This document shows, piece by piece, positions 10,170-20,850 of a DNA stretch of 64,000 nt. The position numbers and the translations under genes are program-made. The notes under the pieces are model-generated. The model was not told the DNA's origin. It searched no databases and was given only the letters and a program-made list of their open reading frames with translations. The first letter of the stretch is position 1; each line of letters begins with the position of its first letter. The DNA lies in assembly GCA_020137815.1 (NCBI GenBank), contig CM035354.1:7311987-7375986 (forward strand). Direction: 5' to 3'. The DNA comes from Hormiphora californensis. Taxonomy: Eukaryota; Ctenophora; Tentaculata; Cydippida; Pleurobrachiidae.

Positions 10170-12542
10170 TTAGGAAGAGGAGACAAAGTTTTTCATTTCA
10201 TCCTTGAGATTTTTCACCTCTTCTTTGGAGATTTTTCCATCCAGCCACTTCTCAGATTTCCCAGCAAACCTATACCAAACATCCCGTTGTACCCCAAACT
10301 TGATTTCCAACAAAACCAGAGCCAGAACAGTTGCTACGATGTCCTCTGCAAAGTTACTAGCTGCCGTCAGCTCTCCCAACTTAAACACAGCCCTAATCTT
10401 GGCAAGATCAGTAAAGCGACCCTTCGTATCGGCCAGGTCCATCAGCTCGGTAAGTTGATCACCGGGTTCATTTTTACTTGGACCACACAACTCCTTGCTA
10501 ACTGATCGATAAGATCGGGAACTTCTCGAACTACTATCCTCTAACATGGATGCACGGTCCGACGAACCTGAGACAGATGAAGATTCATCATCCATGGCAT
10601 CATCAATCATGGCACACTTCATCATTTCCGGACTCGCATCTCTACAGAGAAGACCTCTCACAGGTGCTGACTTCTTCTTTTTCCTAAAGAGACCTCCGAA
10701 AGAGGGCAATCCGAAGCCCCTACTTCGACCATATCCTACAACGGGGTTTCCGCCACTTAACGCCATCGCTTTTAAGTGCATTATTTCAAACTCATCAAGG
10801 TGCATATTATCTGTTTTGAGTAGCATATTAGCAGTAGTAGTGACATCCCCATCAACACAAACGAAGGAGGTTTCCTTGGTAACCACCTGGTAGTTAAGAG
10901 CCAACTCAACTCCTCTCCCTTCACTGACAACACCTCCAGTAGCCACCTTGTGGGCAACCAACTTGGGCATCTTGCCAGAGTGCACCTGGACAAAGTTTCC
11001 ACTGGTCACTGTATGTTTACTACCCGAACAATGGACAGTAATTTCAGCTGGTAGGGTGGGTGTGAGGGTGTACAGGACAGTTTTCTCTCCAGTGAACAGG
11101 GTCACGGGTACAGGTGGGGTGAGGGATTCCTGACCCTCCATCTCGACACAACTAATTTCAGATCGGTTCGCACAAGCACACGACAGCATTCTGATCACTT
11201 TCTCCCTCATTGGTTCCTTGGAAGTACAGAACAATTGGATCCCATCTCCTGCCTCTGCCATACCTTTTACCAGTTCCCGGGAGACCACACATCACCATAC
11301 CCAAACTGAACACACACATTTGTCTTTGTTGGATCTGTTTTTAATGGTCTTAATGACTTTCTCAGTATTACTAACAGCTCCGTCAGTGAGAATTAGAATC
11401 TGTCGTTCATAATCTTTTTCATAACTCCATGCCAGTACTTTTTTCAGTGGTTCCAGGATTTCAGTTCCACCCAAATCAGCGTGGACAGACTCTTCAATGT
11501 ACTTTTTTGCCCTTTTCAGCGTTTCATCGTTATACTGGAGAGACTTGCTCGTCATGACTTCGTAGGAACTTCCAAAACGAATTATGTTAAAGTAGCAGTC
11601 CTCAGGAAGGGACTGAATGAACACCCGCATAGCTTCTTTTGCCTTTTTAATGCAATCGCCAGTCATGGAACCAGAACAGTCGACAATAAAGACAAACTCA
11701 CACAACCGGTCCTTGGCGTGCGTCTCAGGGATGAACGACATCATGAGAGCAACTTCTCCCTGCTCTGTGTTTTCATACAGTACAACAGGTAGCAGGGGGT
11801 CATCACACTCCAGCGTGAGCACAAAATCCCGGTCAAGAAGTGAGGTGAAGTCCTCCAGAGTCCCCCCTGCACAGAACCACCCCTCCTCAGAATGTTGAGT
11901 AACTTCCACCTTGTGAGAGGGTGAGGTGATATTCTTGATTTCACTCCTCATTTTAATCTGGAACCCAATGGAGAGGGGCACATCTCCAGTGTACTGCATG
12001 TTCATTAGTCCCACCACCGGGTCAGGTGCACTAGCTGGGATGTATCGTGGTGCTATGCTGGTAGGTAGGTGAAACGGGTTAGGAGATCCTGGAAAGGTAA
12101 CTCCTGGATGTAACATATCTCTATCTGACACGTTTCGTTCGATCCCAGATTACCAACCATCAATTCCATGATGTCGGGCTTCAGTTCCTCCAATAAAAAC
12201 GCAGTCTGTCCCTGCCTGACCGCATCGGAAAACTCCTCCCGAGCCACTTCCTTCTTTTTTACAACACCACTTAGTTTCCGGTCCCCGATGGTGGCGGTAA
12301 ATTTGTGGAGGGCAACGTACGTCTCCGTGGGAAAGAAGTAGACACAATTGAGTGGGTCAGGGGAGTTGTTGAGGTACGTCTGAGTAAGCTTCACCTCTGC
12401 CGCACAGAATGTGATGTCTATTTCCGCGGCGACATGTGTCAAAGGGATTCCAATAGCTTGGTTCTCATGTTTAACCACTAGACCGCACTTCAACAACCCC
12501 CAGATTTCCATCTTGGAGCTTCACTTTGTTCGCAAACGGCAT
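10170..12542 (-). pseudogene. VWA5A: VWA5A-like VIT/vWA protein, copy 1, with frame breaks
   Basis: Homologue of von Willebrand factor A domain-containing 5A proteins (cytosolic, poorly understood; human VWA5A is BCSC-1). Order: MPFANKV start at 12542; a VIT domain (about 12500-12040, with ITFCAAEVKLTQTYLNN); a vWA domain with the metal site DCSGSM near 11665 and the LTDGA block near 11390; a Ser-rich linker; and a carboxy-terminal helical part (ATVLALVLLEIKFG). There are no introns. At least three single-base shifts interrupt it: near the start (12495), in the VIT domain (about 12068) and after SNKDKC (about 11300). Copy 2 is in the correct frame at each of these points, so the breaks are not ancestral. 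They may be assembly errors or recent decay; if they are errors this is a functional gene of roughly 790 residues. Confidence 0.8.
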
Positions 12543-13469
12543 CCTGTCTCATATAAAACATAAAATATACCTACAGGGGTATAATTCGTTAAAAAGAATT
12601 AGTTTCAAACGATGCTGTTAACGACATTACCTCCACAATTGTCCACTGATTAATCTGGTACCATGATCATAGGAAAATGGTGGAAGATGCGAGTTCCATA
12701 GACATATTACCGACCATAGTTAGAATATACTTCGTGTATTTATAGCTGTAGATCGTGTAATACCCATCCATTCATCACGTTTTAAATACACAAACATAGC
12801 TGAGACAATTCTCTTTCGAATGGTGGTAATTTTAACGCTCTAGGACGCCAAGTAGTCATTTCCCATGACCTTTTATGGAAGTAACTTTTCAATACGATTT
12901 CCCCCAAAAACTAGATTTGAGCCGCGCAACAAACCGATCAAACGGCCGGTTTCGCAGCATTGTGCAGGGGTATAATTCGTTAAAAAACTTTCGGAGAAAG
13001 GGAACTGGGACAGATATTCGGACTCAAAGAAGTTTCTAAGCTCGGGATAAACAAACACGGAAATGTCAGCAATGTTAAACTAATATGTCACCGAATTAAA
13101 GATAGAAATTAATATACACATTATCCGTATTTACACACACAGTCTGCTAAAATAACAATAACAAAAACACTCATTATATAAACTTAAAACATGCAATGAT
13201 TAAATTTTAAACTGCTCTGAAAATGATGCTATGCTTTTATAATTCACACTGTCATAGGAATTAGGATCATTCCATAATGTCTTTATAACATTCCATACTG
13301 TCCTTGAATCATGTTTTGCAGTTCTCAAATCATGTTCTGAACGTGTTTAACAAATGGATACTTTTCCTGAGGGTTGGGGTGCCAATTAATTTCTCAATTT
13401 CGCGACTCTAACCTCTCTGTACCTATTCTACTAAATCTACATGGATAAAAAATCCCAAAAATGATGCAA
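12543..13469. other. 5' flank of VWA5A copy 1, with a 0.4-kb insertion
   Basis: The direct repeat CAGGGGTATAATTCGTTAAA occurs near 12573 and again near 12965. The roughly 390 bases between are absent from the matching flank of copy 2 (15900-15950), so this is an insertion or a lost segment bounded by a 20-base direct repeat. No reading frame looks coding. Confidence 0.6.
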
Positions 13470-13673
13470 ATTATACCAAAACTAATTGAAATTAGTAGGC
13501 CGGAAAGGTTGCCTTACGATTTGAGCTACCTTTGGCATGGTACATTCCCTTTTGAAGATAACCGAGCATCTGTAACCTGTCTATACCTCCGGCGTGAAAG
13601 TTACGTGCCTAAGGTAGCTCAAATCGTAAGGCAACCTTTCCGTCCTACTAATTTCAATTAGTTTTGGTATAAT
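13470..13673. mobile_element. Long-TIR MITE at the duplication junction
   Basis: A 204-base element whose first about 66 bases (from ATTATACCAAAACTAATTG) are nearly perfectly inverted at the right end (13608-13673). The arms also contain AGGTTGCCTTACGATTTGAG. The spacer of about 70 bases is non-coding. It lies exactly between the 5' flank of copy 1 and the 3' flank of copy 2. Confidence 0.8.
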
Positions 13674-13769
13674 ACTTAAAATACAGATTACAACCCAACA
13701 ACAACATAAAAATACCTACTCTAAATGTTAATATGTAATTGTCTGGTACTTATACACTTCTTTTTTAGG

Positions 13770-15870
13770 AAGAGGAGACAAAGTTTTTCATTTCATCCTT
13801 GAGATTTTTCAACTCTTCTTCGGGATTCTTTCCATCCAGCCACTTCTCAAGATTTTTCCAGCAAACCTATACCAACCACCCGTTGTACCCCAAACTTGAT
13901 TTCCAACAAAACCAGAGCCAGAACAGTTGCTACGATGTCCTCTGCAAAGTTACTAATTGACTTCAGCTCTCCTAACTTAAACACTGCCCTAATCTTGGCA
14001 ATATCAGTAAAGCGACCCTTCGTATCGGCTAGGTCCATCAGCTCGGTAAGTTGATCACCGGGTTCGTCTTTACTTGGACCACACAACTCCTTGCTAACTG
14101 ATCGATAAGATAGGGAACTTCGGGAACTTCTCGAACTACAATCCTCTAACATGGATGCACGGGACGAACAGTAGTAGTTAGCAGTAGTAGTGACATCCCC
14201 ATCAACACACACAAAGGAGGTTTCCTTGGTAACCACCTGGTAGTTAAGAGCCAACTCAACTCCTCTCCCCTCACTGACAACACCTCCAGTAGCCACCTTG
14301 TGGGCCACCAACTGGGCATCTTGCCAGAGTGCACCTGGACAAGTTCCCACTGGTACTGTGTGTTTACTACCCGAACAATGGACGTAATTTCAGCTGGTAG
14401 GTGGGCGTGAGGTGTACAGACATTTTCTCTCCGTGAACAGGGTCACGGGTACAGGTGGGGTGAGGGATTCCTGACCCTCCATCTCGACACAACTAATTTC
14501 AGATCGGTTCGCACAAGCACACGACAGCATTCTGATCACTTTCTCCCTCATTGGTTCGTTGGAAGTACAGAACAATTGGATCCCATCTCCAGCCTCTGCC
14601 ATACCTTTTACCAGTTCCCGGGAGACACCATCACCAATACCCAAACTGAACACACGACATTTGTCTTTGTTGGATCTGTTTTTAATGGTCTTAATGACTT
14701 TCTCAGTATTACTAACAGCTCCGTCAGTGAGAATTAGAATCTGTCGTTCATAATCTTTTTTATATTTCCATGCCAGTACTTTTTTCAGTGGTTCCAGGAT
14801 TTCAGTTCCACCCAAATCAGCGTGGACGGACTCTGCAATGTACTTTTTTGCCTTTTTCAGCGTTTTATCGTTGTACTGGACAGACTTACTCTCATGACCT
14901 CGTAGGAACTTCCAAAACGAATTATGTTAAAGTAGCAGTCCTCAGGAAGGGACTGAATGAACACCCGCATAGCTTCTTTTGCCTTTTTAATGCAATCCCC
15001 ATTCATGGACCCAGAACAGTCGACAATAAGACAACTCACCACAACCGGTCCTTGGCGTCGTCTCAGGGATGAACGACATCATGAGAGCAACTTCTCCCTG
15101 CTCTGTGTTTTCATACGTACAAGAGGTAGCAGGGGGTCATCACACTCCAGCGTGAGCACAAAATCCCTGTCAAGAAGTGAGGTGAAGTCCTCCAGAGTCC
15201 CCCCTGCACAGAACCACCCCTCCTCAGAGTGTTGAGTTAACTTCCACCTTGTGAGAGGGTGAGATGATATTCTTGATCTCACTCCTCATTTTATCTGGAA
15301 CCCAATGGAGAGGGGCACATCTCCAGTGTACTGCATGTTCATTAGTCCCACCACCGGTCGGTCACTAGCTGGATGTTCGTGGTGCTGCTGGTAGGTAGGG
15401 TGAAACGGGTTAGGAGATCCTGAAAGGTAACCCTGGATGTAACATATCTCTATCTGACACGTTTCATTCGATCCTAGATTACCAACCATCAATTCCATGA
15501 TGTCGGGCTTCAGTTCCTCCAATAAAAATGCAGTCTTTCCCTGCTTGACCGCATCGGAAAACTCCTCCCGAGCTACTTCCTTCTCTTTTACTACACCACT
15601 TAGTTTCCGGTCCCCGATGGTGGCGGTAAATTTGTGGAGGGCAACGGACGTCTCCGTGGGAAAGAAGTAGACACAGTTGAGTGGGTCAGGGGAGTTGTTG
15701 AGGTATGTCTGAGTAAGCTTCACCTCTGCCGCACAGAATGTGATGTCTATTTCCGCAGTTACGTGTGTCAAAGGGATTCCAATTGCTTGGTTTTCATGTT
15801 TAACCACTAGACCGCACTCAACAACCCCCAGATTTCCATCTTGGAGCTTCACTTTGTTCGCAAACGGCAT
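13770..15870 (-). pseudogene. VWA5A: VWA5A-like, copy 2, several indels and an internal deletion
   Basis: Same gene as copy 1: MPFANKV start at 15870, intact VIT start without the shift seen in copy 1, vWA metal site DCSGSM near 15010, carboxy-terminal ATVLALVLLEIKFG. Relative to copy 1 it has many one- and two-base losses (for example near 15030, 15115, 15360, 14380-14420). It also lacks roughly 95 codons between TTTAN and RASMLED (junction near 14165-14180), which removes the KKKKSAP/DDESSS linker. The deletion is too large for a base-calling error, so this copy is more likely a true pseudogene or a shortened variant, even if some single-base gaps are assembly errors. Confidence 0.8.
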
Positions 15871-16464
15871 CCTGTCTCATATAAAACATAAAATATACCT
15901 ACAGGGGTGAGGGTACAATTCGTTAAAAAGAATTAGTTAATACTTTCGGAGAATGGGACAGATATTCGGACTCAAAGAAGTTTCTAAGCTCGGGATAAAC
16001 CAACAACGAAATCTCAGCAATGTTAAACTAATATGTCACAGAATTAAAGATAGAAATTAATATACACATTATCCATATTTACACACAGTCTGCTAAAATA
16101 ACAATAACAAAAACACTCGAATAAACTTAAAACATGCAATGATTAAATTTGTAAACTGCTCTGAAACTGTCCTTAACTGTCCTTAACTGTCCCTAGTAGG
16201 GACTCCCTAGCTGTGTTAATTGCCTTCGATATTGTTCACTATAGCCTGTTTTTATAATCCACACTGTCCTTGAGTCATTCCATAATGTCGTATGTAATAC
16301 TCATAAAATATGTTCTGCCGTCCTCAAATCATGTTTTGCCGTCCTCAAATCATGTTCTGAACGTGTTTAACAAATGGATACTTTTCCTGAGGGTAGGGTG
16401 TGCCAATTAATGACCAATCAATGACTAATGAGCCAACGATTAACAATTAATTAGGGCCATGCCA
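15871..16464. other. Intergenic 5' flank of VWA5A copy 2
   Basis: AT-rich sequence homologous to 12965-13400. It includes small local repeats such as ACTGTCCTTA (three copies near 16166-16190). No gene seen. Confidence 0.5.
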
Positions 16465-18688
16465 CTAAATATGTACTTGAGCCGCCTGTATTTTAAAGAT
16501 TATGAACAATTCAACTAGACTGACCTGTAATGCAAGTATCCCCGGATCTCCCTTCTGAAAGTTACTGCAGTAGGAGAGATCTACAAAATTCATGTTGGGA
16601 CAACACTCCAACAACTTTTCAATCTAAATGTGACATATATTAAAGTGAGTTTAATCCCCTTTACTAATAATAGTATGTACAGTAGGACCCCGATTTACTG
16701 GGATGCTCGGGAGTAAAGGTTCTTGCCCAATAAATCGGGGTGCCCGGTATATCGGGGTCCGACTGTAGTACATAATATGAAGAAACTAACCCATTCAAGT
16801 TTAAGTCCATTCATTGCCAGAATATCCAGCTGCTCCAGTTCTGGACAACACCGTCCCAGTGTCACGAACTCTTTCTCCTTTAAAGAATTGAGGCCCAAGT
16901 GTGTGAGTGTTAGTACTTTTAATTTCGGGCACTTTCTAAACACGTTATTCCAGTCAAAGGGTCCCGAGAACACACTTGACCAACCCAGGTCCAGATACTC
17001 TACAGTGGGACCGAACTTTTCAATTAAATCGATTAGATCGGGCTGGTTAGAGTTGAAAACGAATCTAGTCCTCCAGAGGTTGATTCCACGTATTCCTACA
17101 GTAAAAAGTTTAATTAAAATCCGGTGAGATAGATTACAGTCGGACCTCGATTTACCGAAACCCCGATTTAAATTTCCCCTGATATAGGACATCTAACAGT
17201 ATTTGACCCCGATAAATTAATTCAGAATAGACGTTCTCACCTTTGCAATGTGCAACCATATCTCCAAACAAGTCTTTTGTAAGGCTACAATTGCGATAGA
17301 TTTGGCGACAGCTGTTTCCCGCCAAGTACCACTCGATATTAGGGTGGCTCTTGAAAAATGACTCATATCCGGACCAGGATGGATCCTTACTGAGCACCAC
17401 ACGGCACTCAGATATGTCAAGGAGGCGAAGATTTGAAAGATTGTCTATCAGGTAGATGCTAGATCACCACAGTGCCGAATATCCAACGCCTAATTTGGGA
17501 GATATCAGAGAGTAAATGTTTCTAACTTTTCCAATGTACAGCTGAGGAAAAAGGAGAAACAAAATCATGGTTTTGTTTTACCTGCAGTTGTGTGAACTGA
17601 TTGATTCCAACTAGAAATTCATCGTTAACAAACTCCTCACAGTTGGCACACGATAGATCTACTAAATAAGGTAGTTGGGAAAGTGCAGCCACAACCTCAC
17701 CACCCTTCATCATCCCATTCACACCGGTCCACGACAAATCAAGACGAGTAATATTGGGCACACGATCTGCAAACCCTGCCAGAGCATCTCCCGTTAAACT
17801 ATTCCAAAACGGTTTAAAATTCATCTCCTTTCCTCGTCAACAGACACTGATCGAACAGTCTGCATGTCCGTTGGACCTGTGCTTGGTCTTTTGCATCCAG
17901 TAGATAGGAGAATATGGTAGTTAGTACCTCAGGAGGGACCCTACTGATGAAACACTCTTCTCTCGTTAACCTTCACTACTGGCCGGTTGTCGGTTAATTT
18001 CAGTTTCTCTAGCTCCTTCACAGGTATTGTGGACAGTTGTCGACGCCATAACCCGATCCTTGACAACTTTCTTAGCGTGACTTTTAGCAGCTTTCTCCTT
18101 GTCTACTGGCAGAGATTTGTATCCCTCCAAATTGACAGCGTCAAACTCAAAATAATACTCTGCCAGACTACTGTTGAACTCGAGCCGTAACCTCTGGGTC
18201 CGGAACGATTTCTTGTTTAACTTGGGAAAACTAATTTTAGCTATGGTGTGTTGGTGGGGATCAGCTTTCTCCTTGCTACTCCACAGAACCCTCCATCTGG
18301 AGAGGTGTTTTGATGACATAACCGTTCCGTGGTCACTGGCTAACACCCGAACAAGAGCCCCCGGACACAGGGTCTGCCACAGAGATAGACACACTGGGTA
18401 CACTGGTTCAGGGAAGGTAACATCAATGAAATCAGTCCCACGGAACCAATTAGGGGTGTGTCCTATGGGTGGGAAGGGGAGTAAATGCGGTAACTTGGTC
18501 CAATGATCACCATACGTTCTGAATACAACACTTCGAGTGAAGTCACCATAGTTGCAATGCCTCGACTCGCCGATACAGTTGTCTGCCGAATAACAGTTTG
18601 TGGATTTGAAGCCATACTCGCTGCTGTAATAGTTCAACTCGGAGACATATTGTGTTATAAGAGCTTCCCCCTCCTCACCCGCGGCCAT
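16465..18688 (-). CDS. FBXL4: FBXL4 homologue (F-box and leucine-rich repeats)
   Basis: Mitochondria-linked SCF substrate receptor; in mammals it limits BNIP3/NIX mitophagy. 18688 to about 17985 encodes the discoidin-like amino-terminal domain (FTRSVVFRTYG, LVRVLASDHG, RLRLEFNSSLAEYYFEFDAV), a specific match. The F-box follows at about 17960-17850 (RVPPEVLTTIFSYLL). Leucine-rich repeats are read from about 17824-17585, 17522-17240, 17105-16790 and 16630-16520 (LDLSWTGV, LDLGWSS, LEQLDILAMNG, VDLSYCSN). The last frame stops at 16465-16467. Two one-base frame breaks, near 17975 and 17830, flank the F-box; splicing does not easily explain them. Two pogo-like MITEs lie in its introns. The membrane-targeting first exon may be 19174-19317. 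Confidence 0.85.
16680..16765. mobile_element. Pogo/Tigger-like MITE with TA duplication
   Basis: Begins CAGTAGGACCCCGATTTACT and ends GTATATCGGGGTCCGACTG, with TA on both sides (16678-16679, 16766-16767). CAGT ends, GACCCCGATT-type inverted repeats and TA target sites are typical of pogo-group Tc1/mariner derivatives. Lies in an FBXL4 intron. Confidence 0.75.
17137..17213. mobile_element. Degenerate copy of the same pogo-like MITE
   Basis: CAGTCGGACCTCGATTTACC starts directly after TA. The right end is eroded (TTTGACCCCGATAAATTAA). It lies in the next FBXL4 intron. Confidence 0.6.
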
Positions 18689-18819
18689 AGACTAGAAGTG
18701 GGAAAAACATTGAGAAAAACATTGAAATGTAAAGCAGAAAATGTACCATTCCAAAACCCTTGTATTACATTAAAAGGTAAAAATATAATACATATATGTA
18801 CAAGCTGACAATAAACAGG

Positions 18820-19128
18820 TTATATACATGCATCGCGGACAAGTTGAACTCGCTCCATGATAGCCGTTTCCAGCCAGATTTGTTCGCTAACTAATTTCTT
18901 CAACATTGTTTGTAATTCTTCAGTGGAATGTTGCGCCCACTTTTCAGTACATGTCGCACACTTTTCATCTGTTCTGTTCCATATTTTTTGCAATGGATTT
19001 GGCAAATCACAGCCCATCTCTTCGCTCACTGACATCTGATGGAACTTTTTAAGAACTGGCCGTAGACGTTTTCGGACAAACTCTCCCCTGTATAGACTTT
19101 GTAGTTGTACAACCGAATCTTCATTCAT
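18820..19128 (-). CDS. Small IQ-motif protein, IQCC-like
   Basis: Single-exon frame of 102 residues. An IQ calmodulin-binding motif stands at the start (VVQLQSLYRGEFVRKRL, about residues 6-22). A short middle carries C-x2-C (KCATCTEKW), and an alpha-helical carboxy end (HSTEELQTMLKKL...IWLETAI) resembles the tail of IQ domain-containing protein C. The start is preceded by an acceptor-like TTTTTACTGTAG at 19143-19132, so a 5' non-coding exon is possible. It lies on the same strand between FBXL4 18688 and the candidate FBXL4 first exon. Confidence 0.6.
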   Translation of the reverse strand: MNEDSVVQLQSLYRGEFVRKRLRPVLKKFHQMSVSEEMGCDLPNPLQKIWNRTDEKCATCTEKWAQHSTEELQTMLKKLVSEQIWLETAIMERVQLVRDACI

Positions 19129-19173
19129 TTTCTACAGTAAAAAGAGGTAATTAAAACTCCCCTTTGATGCTAC

Positions 19174-19317
19174 AATCTCCGAGGAGGCGGGAGCCACGAA
19201 CGGTGTTGGCGGACGAACAACGGTACTGTCCCTCTGAGCGCGGTCGGGCAAGAAAATTAAGATAAGTGCCACCAATAATAACAGGTACTGAATCAGAAGA
19301 ACCTGCAGCTTTTCCAA
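19174..19317 (-). CDS. Hydrophobic amino-terminal exon, possibly FBXL4 exon 1
   Basis: Encodes MEKLQVLLIQYLLLLVALIL then FLPDRAQR and a Pro-rich stretch up to SSEI. FBXL4 proteins begin with a similar short membrane/targeting segment followed by about 35 linker residues. Splicing ATT|GTAGCA (19174/19173) to TTCTAG|TCTATGGCC (18691) would be in phase 0 and give SSEI-SMAAGEEG. The donor is weak. Alternatively this is a small integral-membrane protein of 61 residues ending at 19132, or a 5' exon of the IQ gene. Confidence 0.4.
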
Positions 19318-20428
19318 TGATGCTCCGAGCTTTAAATGTGCTAAAAAGGACCGGAAACGGGTGCTTTTCGTTTTTTTAAAGTTTGGGTCTGCAAAATTTA
19401 AAAGGAAGACAAATTCAAACGCGCATAACTTTTCTTATTTATGCGCGGCTTTAGTTTTGCGCGTACCAAATAAGCGCTGGAAAGTGTCTCAAATTATTCT
19501 AGACTGATCAAAAAACAAAGACTTTTTTTTAGAATTTAGCAACTAATCCATAAACAAGGAAGGGAAACTGATGTCATTTCTATAATCACTTATAATCACT
19601 GATTCACTGAACAAATAATTTAATGAAAAGTTTAGAACATGAATCATGATTCCAGACCAAAACAATTAACAAAACCACACAACCAGTAATCTCCATACCT
19701 ACCTTGTGCTGTTGCACCCCCCCCCCCCCCCCCCCCTCATAATAGTATGAACAATACAAACCTCCACACCTAACAGCAATCTCCAAACATAACAGCAACC
19801 ACACCTCAGCTATCACCAAGAGATCCGTAACGAACAACGGAAAGACCGAGACCCTCCGTCACAATCACATGAACCATCACATGAACCGTCACATTTCTTT
19901 TCACAATCACACACCACTGTTCAGTTTCACTTTCGTATACTTTCAATATTACCTCAAATTGTCTTATACATCAAACTCTCTGACTCTCCAACTAGTTCAA
20001 CTGAGGCGTATGATTCCCAGCTGTCGTCGGAGTCTTTCAGACAACTGAGTTCTTTTATCATACTTTCTGAGCGGGTTCTGCACTCACAGCTATAGGTAAT
20101 TACCTGTAAGGGGTATCATATTAAAATGTGTATCGAGTAAAATTAAAACGTTTTTACAAACTTAGGGTTTGCTAGGTCCTTTGACAAGCTTATAATAAGT
20201 ATTTAGCTTTTATATTGCCATTGGATTGTCTATATGCCAGGCCGAATATTCTTATCCAATAACCAAGTAGCTAACTCTCTGAGAGAGTCTCTCTCTCTCA
20301 CTCCCTCTGTCACGTTACAAGATATAAAATTCATAACCTGGCACGTACGCCGGCCAACTAATCAGTGATTGAATGTATCCTACTATCCTACTATCCCGGC
20401 GCAGTATGATCCTATCATCCTTGTGAAC
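19318..20428. other. Intergenic, no gene seen
   Basis: AT-rich, with a C run of about 22 bases near 19717-19738 and short dispersed repeats (TCACATGAACC). No frame has splice context or family resemblance. Confidence 0.5.
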
Positions 20429-20692
20429 AGAGAGAGAGAGTGAGAGAGAGAGAGAGACAGAGAGAGAGCGAAGCGAGGAGAGAGAGAGAGAGCAGATCGA
20501 GAAGAGAGAGAGAGACGAGAGAGGAAGCCAGAGAGAGAGAGAAGAGAGAGAGAGAAGACGAGAGAGACGAGTGGAGGAGAGAGAGAGAGAGTGATCGACC
20601 TCGAAAGAGAGAGAGAGAGTGAGAGAGAGAAGAGGAGACGATCGATGTGGACCAGTATTGACCGAGCAGGGAGAGGGCGAGGACGAGGGAGG

Positions 20693-20736
<44 letters not shown>

Positions 20737-20809
20737 AGAGAAAGAGGGCCCCCCCGGGAGACAGAGAGAGGAAAAGAGAGAGGCAGAGGAGGAGAGAAAA
20801 AGAGGGGAA

Positions 20810-20844
<35 letters not shown>

Positions 20845-20850
20845 AATTTG
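20429..20850. repeat. Interrupted (GA)n tract
   Basis: About 420 bases of purine-only GA-rich sequence with irregular interruptions. Reading frames of Arg-Glu repeats here are artefacts. Confidence 0.85.

Larger units (their letters stand above)
10000..16400. repeat. Tandem segmental duplication carrying two VWA5A-like copies
   Basis: About 10.02-13.40 kb and 13.68-16.40 kb are homologous in the same orientation, including the 3' flank (AATACAGATTACA..., near 10083 and 13678) and the 5' flank (ATATTCGGACTCAAAGAAG near 13013 and 15961). Copy 1 has an extra 0.4 kb upstream of its start; copy 2 lacks an internal coding stretch. A MITE occupies the junction. Confidence 0.85.
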
